Positions 16,124 to 21,546 of a stretch of DNA of 21,546 bases are shown one piece after another; positions within the stretch are counted from its first letter, which is position 1, and each line of letters starts with the position of its first letter. The notes beneath the pieces were generated by a model. It had not been told where the DNA came from and did no database searches. It saw nothing but the letters and a program-made list of their open reading frames with translations. Both the position numbers and the translations under genes were made by a program. Location: contig HF999731.1 in the NCBI GenBank assembly GCA_000434215.1, positions 30,711-52,256 on the forward strand. The letters run 5' to 3'. Origin of the DNA: Bacteroides sp. CAG:144 (GTDB lineage: Bacteria > Bacteroidota > Bacteroidia > Bacteroidales > UBA11471).

Positions 16124-16303
16124 TCAATCCATAAAAACGCTGACGACACCATCAGGATAGAACATTGCCGCATCTACCCGCGGGCGAGTGACCGTGCGGT
16201 TGTTGTAGAAAGTTACTTATGCCCCGCCCAATGAATCGGTCGCCAAATCGGGATTCCGATACAACGTACGGCGGTAATCCCACTCATCGAAAAATGCGCC
16301 TTT
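16124..16303 (-). pseudogene. Decayed 3' end of a paralogue of the 866-residue MG2/TonB-plug-like gene
   Basis: In one minus-strand frame this stretch reads KGAFFDEWDYRRTLYRNP, then DLATDSLGGA, a TAA (16219-16217), and in the same frame VTFYNNRTVTRPRVD and AAMFYPDGVVSVFMD before TGA (16126-16124). The C-terminus of the intact neighbour reads RDFRRTLYWNPSVPVGTDGRAFVSFYNS. The TAA sits where the neighbour has Phe836 in AFVSFYN. DNA at 16247-16289 and 16532-16573 is also clearly alike. The frame stays open back to 16405, but similarity before about 16303 is not convincing, and no 5' part of the gene is present. Confidence 0.75.
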
Positions 16304-16407
16304 ATCTATTTCGTCCTCACAAATATCGGACTGCCGCCCCGAGAAACAGGACTTTCCATGAAAGATATTCCCCCATTTCTCAGAGCGACACAAAACGGAA
16401 GAATCCC

Positions 16408-19008
16408 CTATGGGACAAGCATTCCCGGAACGCCGTCGGACGACAATGTTTCTGCCGAAATACTCAAACGATGCGGACTATTGCTGTTATAAAAAGAGAC
16501 AAATGCCCTTCCATCGGTCCCTACCGGCACACTCGGATTCCAATACAATGTACGGCGGAAATCCCGTCTATCGGGCAAAGCCCCCCGGCCGTAATCAATG
16601 TGATAAAACTCCTGCGGCACAGAATATCCTTGAAGGGTCGTCATACGCATACCTTTCCGCTCTTTTCGCTGCTCGGCATAAGGATATCCGTAAAGTTTTA
16701 TAAGGACAGCATTCATCATCTCCACAATTTCTATTTTCTTCACCTCATGGTTGGATATATCCCTTATGGAAGGTTCATTCTTCGCAGAATCGCCGGACAT
16801 CGAAATCCCCTCCTCTTCATCCCCTACACTCTGCTGCATCAACCGCCCTTCGACCGGCATATCGAGACCAGCCAACATGGCAGCATCGGCCCAATCGCCC
16901 ATATATTGACTTGCATCATAGAAAACGAATTTCACCGGACGATTCTTATACGTGCAAACAATATCTTCACCATCATCACTCTTTATAGCAAAATAAGGGT
17001 TTATACGCTCGAGCAAGGCCGGTATGCCGTCGGCATAATCGGTATCATGTGTGTCGATCAGTTTATCCTCTTCATCGGAAACATTGTAAGTAATCGTCGG
17101 TCTGTCGGTGAGTCCCCGCTGTTGTGCCGTAACCGAAACCTCATCGAGATCATGCACCTTTTCGCTCATCGAAAGGTGCTTCTCTTCCTTAACAGCTTCG
17201 TCAAATGTTTCCGAGACATACGTTATACGATTGAGATTGGAGTCGGGCAACGAGGTTTCCTCTGAAAAATATGCCGCCGCTTTCGGAGAGAAAACGCGAT
17301 CGAGTTCTATCAACAAATCCCGATCTTTCATCTTTCCGTTTTTATCGGGAGACTGTGTTCGTAAAATCATATCACAACGTCCCCACACATCACTATCGGA
17401 GAGAAACACAAAACGACCGTCATCATCGGTTTTTACAGAACCGCTACTATTAAACTCCGGAGAATACAGCCATACGGAAACATCAACTCCCGGTTCGGGA
17501 CGAGAACCGGACAAGCGATACCGAAGCACCTGTCCTTTCACCAAAATACCCTCCTCGACATGATGCAATGGAGAAAACGGCTCAACACCGGCCATCTGTC
17601 GCCACTCATACCGTCGCCAGCCTTGCACCAGCATCAATAAATCAAGAGCATTGCGATGAACAGCATCATCGGCCTCAAAATAATAGGGAATATCTTCGAT
17701 ATAACCGCGTAGATCACTCTCTAACAACAAATTCGTCAAAATATTACTCTGATAAAACGAGGGCACCTCACTATCGTAGTCCCGCACAGCCAATGAAAAA
17801 GACCGAGAACACGGCACACCCTGCCCATCTCGCACCTTAAACCCGAGATTGATTTCTTCAAACGGCTTATATAAAGGCTTCACCGAATCGACCGTTATGC
17901 CGATATGCCGCCCCGAATAGTGGAATGCCAACCGTTCGGAAAGCACCTCTCCGCGAGCATTAAATAACGTAACCTGCATCACACCCGAGGGTATTTCGGA
18001 CTTGGCAAATTGCAACCGCGCCGATGTTTTCGACCGCATATCGGCCACATCGAAAGCATAGGCGATACCCCTGCACATAACCGTAACCCCGACAATCTCC
18101 CCGGGAACATCGGCCGTGCGTTGTAGCTGTACTTGCAACTTATCTTTTCGCAAATTACTTACAGTCATGGCATATCCTTGCTTTCTAGCCTTGGGTAAAA
18201 AATATTTATACTCTTTGCCTCCATACACAACAAGGGCCTCATAATCGGTCGCGGCATCGGGTATAAGAAGAAATTTCCCCATACCCCGATGTTCGGAAAC
18301 AAACTCGGTGATAAGATTTCCGGCCTTATCTCGTACAACCCCCTTTACATCGCACCCTTGCCCGTCTTTCCCGGTTGCCTTAAATGCAACAACCGAAGGC
18401 AAACCGGCAACCATCTCTCCGCCTTCGGGAAAGAAAGCAAGATCCAAGACATTGGTTTTGGGCGATTTCTCCCGATACTCGGGAAGAGCCTTGCTACGGG
18501 CACGTTCCGTCATCTCCATTTCATACTCGCCTTCCCTTTTCGGAGTATCGAAAACCGGAAAAACCCGGGAAAAGACAACATCGTCTCCCCAGTTGAGCAT
18601 AACCCTTGTATACGCTCGTACTTCATAAAATCCCCCCACAAGCGTCCCGTCGGTCAACAAAAATTCTCCATGACATTGTCCATCGACAATCTTCAACTTT
18701 TTAGTCTCTACAACACGCCCCTCGGGAGTCAACAACTCGACATACAGGACTTTACTCATTTCGGTAGGTCGTAATTGCGGAGCCGAAACAACATAAGCTT
18801 TAAACCAGATCGTCTCTCCGAGGTAATATCCCGTATTATCGAAATGCAAATACACTTTTTCCTGCGGATTAAACCGACCGAACGTATTCAACGCTTTCAC
18901 CCATTCAGCCATTTGCAGGATAGAACTATCGACAGCTGCCGTTTGGGAACGAAGGGGATTTATAACAAATATGAGAAAAAGAGAAATGGATAGTATTCGT
19001 AATTTCAT
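16408..19008 (-). CDS. Secreted MG2-like / TonB-plug-like protein of unknown function
   Basis: A large exported protein common in Bacteroidales but without a settled function. The 866-residue protein starts with a signal peptide (MKLRILSISLFLIFVINPLRS, cleavage near 22) with no lipobox. KVYLHFDNTGYYLGETIWFKAYV at 51-73 is a macroglobulin MG2-type segment; further beta-rich Ig-like parts follow. LDEVSVTA at 621-628 resembles the start of a TonB-dependent receptor plug, yet no beta-barrel follows. The end has GYSVPQEFY (794-802) and DFRRTLYWNP (816-825), the latter repeated in the downstream remnant. The frame is open 17 codons further upstream, but the ATG at 19008 begins the signal peptide. 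A periplasmic or outer-membrane-associated role is inferred. Confidence 0.75.
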   Translation of the reverse strand: MKLRILSISLFLIFVINPLRSQTAAVDSSILQMAEWVKALNTFGRFNPQEKVYLHFDNTGYYLGETIWFKAYVVSAPQLRPTEMSKVLYVELLTPEGRVVETKKLKIVDGQCHGEFLLTDGTLVGGFYEVRAYTRVMLNWGDDVVFSRVFPVFDTPKREGEYEMEMTERARSKALPEYREKSPKTNVLDLAFFPEGGEMVAGLPSVVAFKATGKDGQGCDVKGVVRDKAGNLITEFVSEHRGMGKFLLIPDAATDYEALVVYGGKEYKYFLPKARKQGYAMTVSNLRKDKLQVQLQRTADVPGEIVGVTVMCRGIAYAFDVADMRSKTSARLQFAKSEIPSGVMQVTLFNARGEVLSERLAFHYSGRHIGITVDSVKPLYKPFEEINLGFKVRDGQGVPCSRSFSLAVRDYDSEVPSFYQSNILTNLLLESDLRGYIEDIPYYFEADDAVHRNALDLLMLVQGWRRYEWRQMAGVEPFSPLHHVEEGILVKGQVLRYRLSGSRPEPGVDVSVWLYSPEFNSSGSVKTDDDGRFVFLSDSDVWGRCDMILRTQSPDKNGKMKDRDLLIELDRVFSPKAAAYFSEETSLPDSNLNRITYVSETFDEAVKEEKHLSMSEKVHDLDEVSVTAQQRGLTDRPTITYNVSDEEDKLIDTHDTDYADGIPALLERINPYFAIKSDDGEDIVCTYKNRPVKFVFYDASQYMGDWADAAMLAGLDMPVEGRLMQQSVGDEEEGISMSGDSAKNEPSIRDISNHEVKKIEIVEMMNAVLIKLYGYPYAEQRKERKGMRMTTLQGYSVPQEFYHIDYGRGALPDRRDFRRTLYWNPSVPVGTDGRAFVSFYNSNSPHRLSISAETLSSDGVPGMLVP

Positions 19009-19025
19009 GGCACTCTGTTTTTTTA

Positions 19026-19033
19026 CAAATATA
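19026..19033 (-). promoter_or_regulatory. -7 box before the 866-residue gene
   Basis: TATATTTG on the minus strand, 17 bases before the ATG at 19008, matches the -7 consensus. The nearest TTTG is 12 bases upstream, too close for a normal -33 element, so this is a half match. Its position, inside the longer open frame, supports the later ATG. Confidence 0.4.
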
Positions 19034-19088
19034 GCTTTCACCATGCAAAATTCCGCCACTTTAATAAAAATATTTTTACATTTATCAT

Positions 19089-19121
19089 AAAAAATGCGAC
19101 ACCCTTATACAAGGTGTCGCA
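19089..19121 (-). terminator. Intrinsic terminator of efp
   Basis: On the minus strand a perfect 9-base-pair stem (TGCGACACC with GGTGTCGCA; arms 19113-19121 and 19095-19103) is followed by TTTTTT (19094-19089). A second hairpin, CGGAGG/CCTCCG, lies between it and the efp stop codon. Confidence 0.85.
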
Positions 19122-19176
19122 CGAAATAAATCTCCGGAGGGGAAAAAGCCTCCGAAAAAAATCATATCAAAAAAAA

Positions 19177-19740
19177 TTATTTGGCTCTTTCGATATACTC
19201 TCCGCTACGCGTATCCACACGGATTTTATCTCCCGTATTGATAAAGAGAGGAACACGTACCGTAGCTCCCGTTTCTACCGTAGCAGGTTTCAAGGTATTG
19301 GTTGCGGTATCGCCTTTCAGCCCGGGTTCGGTGTAAGTAACTTCGAGTTCGACTTTTACCGGGAGTTCGGCATAAAGAACCGTCTCGGTCGAAGCATCGG
19401 AAACAACATCAACAACCATTTCTTCTTTCAGGAAATCGACACCCGTAATGAGATCGTGAGCAATGGGGTGCTGCTCGAAAGTTTCCTGATTCATGAAAAT
19501 ATAATCATCGCCCTCTTTGTACAAGAACTGATAAGGACGGTGTTCCACACGCACATCTTCGAGTTTTTCACCGATGTTGAAACGACGTTCGAGTACATAA
19601 CCACTGACAACGTCTTTCAGCTTTGTGCGCATAAAGGTATTTCCTTTACCGGGTTTTACATGCAAAAATTCGATACAGAAATAGAGCTTTCCGTCCATAC
19701 GGATACACGTTCCGTTTTTAATGTCTTGTGCGTTGATCAT
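19177..19740 (-). CDS. efp: Elongation factor P
   Basis: EF-P enters the ribosome at stalled polyproline sequences and promotes peptide bond formation. The 187-residue protein has the three-domain length. The domain I loop KPGKGNTF carries Lys32, the residue that matches the modified lysine of E. coli EF-P; whether it is modified here is unknown. Domains II and III include GDDYIFMNQETFEQ and the C-terminal GDKIRVDTRSGEYIERAK. It is a single-gene unit: full promoter upstream, strong terminator downstream, divergent from rpmH. Confidence 0.96.
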   Translation of the reverse strand: MINAQDIKNGTCIRMDGKLYFCIEFLHVKPGKGNTFMRTKLKDVVSGYVLERRFNIGEKLEDVRVEHRPYQFLYKEGDDYIFMNQETFEQHPIAHDLITGVDFLKEEMVVDVVSDASTETVLYAELPVKVELEVTYTEPGLKGDTATNTLKPATVETGATVRVPLFINTGDKIRVDTRSGEYIERAK

Positions 19741-19777
19741 AACAATATAGAAGTTGATTTAAATTATTTTCTGTCTG

Positions 19778-19808
19778 CAAAAGTAAGAGAATTCGGCAAA
19801 ATCTCAAA
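19778..19808 (-). promoter_or_regulatory. Promoter for efp
   Basis: On the minus strand TTTG (19808-19805), 19 bases, then TACTTTTG (19785-19778), a full consensus match about 38 bases before the efp ATG. Confidence 0.6.
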
Positions 19809-19835
19809 AAGAATTGTCCAAAAATGATTTATCTC

Positions 19836-19866
19836 TTGGTTTATTCAAAAAAAGTCTCTATTTTTG
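19836..19866 (+). promoter_or_regulatory. Promoter for rpmH
   Basis: TATTTTTG (19859-19866) is a consensus -7 box; 19 bases upstream TTGG (19836-19839) is a one-base variant-like -33. It lies about 47 bases before the rpmH ATG. Confidence 0.45.
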
Positions 19867-19912
19867 CACTCCGAAATTTTCCAGAAATAAATAACGATAA
19901 AATATAACGGCA

Positions 19913-20065
19913 ATGAAAAGAACATTTCAACCCTCCAACAGAAAGAAGAAAAACAAACACGGCTTCCGTTCCAGAATGGCTACCGCCAACGGTCGTCGCG
20001 TGTTGGCTGCCCGTCGTGCCAAAGGCAGAAAGAGATTGACCGTATCGGACGATTTCAACGGTTAA
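19913..20065 (+). CDS. rpmH: 50S ribosomal protein L34 (bL34)
   Basis: A 50-residue, highly basic ribosomal protein of the large subunit. It begins [21 protein letters not shown] and continues with [21 protein letters not shown], the near-invariant family pattern, with the short acidic tail TVSDDFNG. In many bacteria rpmH sits beside rnpA and dnaA; neither is here, as is common in Bacteroidota. It has its own promoter and terminator. Confidence 0.97.
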   Translation: MKRTFQPSNRKKKNKHGFRSRMATANGRRVLAARRAKGRKRLTVSDDFNG

Positions 20066-20076
20066 CAGCAATTTTC

Positions 20077-20125
20077 AAAAACATAAAAGGAAGACCGCTA
20101 ACGTGGCCTTCCTTTTTATGTTTTT
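20077..20125 (+). terminator. Intrinsic terminator of rpmH
   Basis: Arms 20077-20096 and 20105-20125 pair over about 19 bases with one bulge and one mismatch (core AAGGAAG with CTTCCTT) around an 8-base loop. The right arm ends in TTTTT. It begins 12 bases after the stop codon. Confidence 0.85.
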
Positions 20126-20180
20126 ACCCATAATCCGCTCTTTCGGAAAATCCGCCAGTTTTCTAATCCTACGGTAAATA

Positions 20181-21419
20181 ATGACTGTATCCGGAGAATT
20201 AACCCTTTTCGAGCTCAACACCCTTGTCCGCGACAAGTTGTTGAGCACCTTGCCCGACCGTTACTGGATATGTGCCGAGGTGAGCGAAGCTCGCGAAAAC
20301 TACTCGGGACACTGTTATCTCGAACTGGTCGACAAAGATGCCTCGACCGGTGAAATGCGAGCCAAAGCCCGAGCTATCATCTGGGCCACCGTATACCGCC
20401 TGCTGAAAGCTTACTTCACAGCCGAAACCGGATCGAATATCGTTCCCGGAATCAAAATACTCATACAAGTAAGCGTCGACCTGCACGAAGTATACGGCTA
20501 CACACTCACCGTACACGATATCGACCCCCGTTATACATTGGGAGACATGGCCCGCCAACGCCGGGAAGTACTTCAAAAACTCAGCGAAGAGGGCATTATC
20601 GACATGAACAAAGAACTGTCATGGCCTCAACTTCCTCAACGCCTCGCAATCATTTCGTCTCCTACGGCCGCCGGATACGGCGATTTTATCGACCAACTGC
20701 ATCGTAACCGTTACGGTTACCGGTTTTATACCGCACTTTTCATTGCAGCCATGCAAGGCGCACATACCGAGAAATCGATCATCGAGGCCCTCGAACGCAT
20801 ATACTGCCAAGAAGAAAACTTCGACGGAGTAGTCATCATACGGGGAGGGGGAGCCACCTCGGAACTGAATTGTTTCGACAGTTACGAACTGGCACAAAAC
20901 GTAGCTCAGTTTCCATTACCCATATTGGCCGGCATCGGACACGACCGCGATGAGACGGTCATAGACCGAATCGCCAACGTCAGGGTAAAAACGCCGACCG
21001 CAGCAGCGGAATGGTTCATAAGTCGGGCAATGGAAGCCGACCGCAAACTGGCAGAACTGCAAACCGCACTTTCTTCCGAGGTCAACAATCTCCTGCAAAC
21101 CGCACGACAAAAATTATCGTCTCTCGGACAACAATTACCATCTGTCATCGACCGGCGTCTTATCATAGGAAACAACTTGCTCTCCCGCTTCATGCCTTTG
21201 TTGCGGCAAAACATCGCCCAACGCATCTCCGGAGAACGTCAACGGCTCGCCCTGCGGGAAGAAACGATACGGTTATCATCTCCTCAACATATACTGAAAC
21301 GCGGCTATTCACTGACATTAAAAGATGGAAAAGCCGTTCACTCAGCAACCGAATTGAAAAGCGGCGACCGTATCGTTACTTTTTTCGGCGAAGGGTGCAG
21401 CGAATCACAAATTTTATAA
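20181..21419 (+). CDS. xseA: Exonuclease VII large subunit
   Basis: XseA is the catalytic subunit of exonuclease VII, which degrades single-stranded DNA from both ends to short oligonucleotides. The 412-residue protein has the N-terminal OB-fold (about 1-115, LTLFELNTLVRDKLLSTLPD at the start and HCYLELVDKD). The catalytic domain follows with ISSPTAAGYGDFIDQL, IIRGGGATSELNCFDSYELA and LAGIGHDRDETVIDRIANVRVKTPTAAAEW, all family signatures. A coiled-coil region follows at about 280-365. The C-terminal ILKRGYSLTL segment is also typical. xseB starts 10 bases later. Confidence 0.95.
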   Translation: MTVSGELTLFELNTLVRDKLLSTLPDRYWICAEVSEARENYSGHCYLELVDKDASTGEMRAKARAIIWATVYRLLKAYFTAETGSNIVPGIKILIQVSVDLHEVYGYTLTVHDIDPRYTLGDMARQRREVLQKLSEEGIIDMNKELSWPQLPQRLAIISSPTAAGYGDFIDQLHRNRYGYRFYTALFIAAMQGAHTEKSIIEALERIYCQEENFDGVVIIRGGGATSELNCFDSYELAQNVAQFPLPILAGIGHDRDETVIDRIANVRVKTPTAAAEWFISRAMEADRKLAELQTALSSEVNNLLQTARQKLSSLGQQLPSVIDRRLIIGNNLLSRFMPLLRQNIAQRISGERQRLALREETIRLSSPQHILKRGYSLTLKDGKAVHSATELKSGDRIVTFFGEGCSESQIL

Positions 21420-21429
21420 TCTATATAAT

Positions 21430-21546
21430 ATGGCCCAAAACAACAAACCGACCTATGCCGAAGCGATTGCCGAACTGGAATCGATCGTTGCCCGTATACA
21501 AGACGACTCGTGCGAGATCGAAACCATAAAAGAGCTTACGGCTCCC
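21430..21546 (+). CDS. xseB: Exonuclease VII small subunit, N-terminal part (runs off right edge)
   Basis: The first 39 codons of the small subunit, which binds along the XseA coiled coil. The visible sequence has the family pattern YAEAIAELESIVARIQDDSCEIETI, equivalent to the FEEALAELEEIVERLE start of other XseB proteins. The protein is usually about 65-80 residues long, so about half is present. It is 10 bases after xseA and surely co-transcribed. Confidence 0.9.
   Translation, partial: MAQNNKPTYAEAIAELESIVARIQDDSCEIETIKELTAP

Overview
This window is a stretch of core chromosome from a member of the Bacteroidales (Bacteroidota). The evidence is the RpoB, EF-Tu and ribosomal protein sequences, the gene order rpsU-xerC/D-hpf-tRNAs-tuf-tRNA-Trp-secE-nusG-rplKAJL-rpoB, a secreted MG2/TonB-plug-like protein, and promoters of the Bacteroides type (-33 TTTG, then about 18-20 bases, then -7 TAnnTTTG) rather than the E. 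coli type. I cannot fix the genus from sequence alone.

Region 1 (1-7434, minus strand) is the translation/transcription superoperon. It reads from right to left: rpsU, a XerC/D-type tyrosine recombinase, hpf, tRNA-Tyr, tRNA-Gly, tRNA-Thr, tuf, tRNA-Trp, secE, nusG, rplK, rplA, rplJ, rplL and the first 337 codons of rpoB, which runs off the left edge. One clear promoter lies before rpsU and another between hpf and the tRNAs. A hairpin with a T-tract between rplL and rpoB looks like a partial terminator (attenuator).

Region 2 (7470-15154) holds mostly single genes with their own signals. On the plus strand are an M24 Xaa-Pro aminopeptidase and a gamma-carbonic-anhydrase-like hexapeptide protein (one operon closed by a terminator), a GNAT acetyltransferase, a UDP-glucuronate decarboxylase-like epimerase and an integral-membrane acyltransferase. 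On the minus strand are radC and a family 2 glycosyltransferase. The last three sugar/acyl genes suggest envelope or surface glycan work but do not form one operon. A degenerate inverted-repeat cluster fills the convergent gap 14899-15154.

Region 3 (15155-19033, minus strand) is the least ordinary part. queC is preceded by a long leader that contains a good match to a class I preQ1 riboswitch and, further upstream, a 96-base nested palindrome with a -7 box in one arm. Beyond that lies the decayed 3' end of a second copy of the large MG2/TonB-plug-like gene, with an in-frame stop codon, immediately downstream of the intact 866-residue copy.

Region 4 (19089-21546) contains efp (minus), divergent from rpmH (plus, only 50 codons), then xseA and the start of xseB (exonuclease VII), cut by the right edge.

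I saw no insertion sequence, prophage, CRISPR array or defence system. The best candidates for something not yet described are the queC leader and the paralogue remnant.
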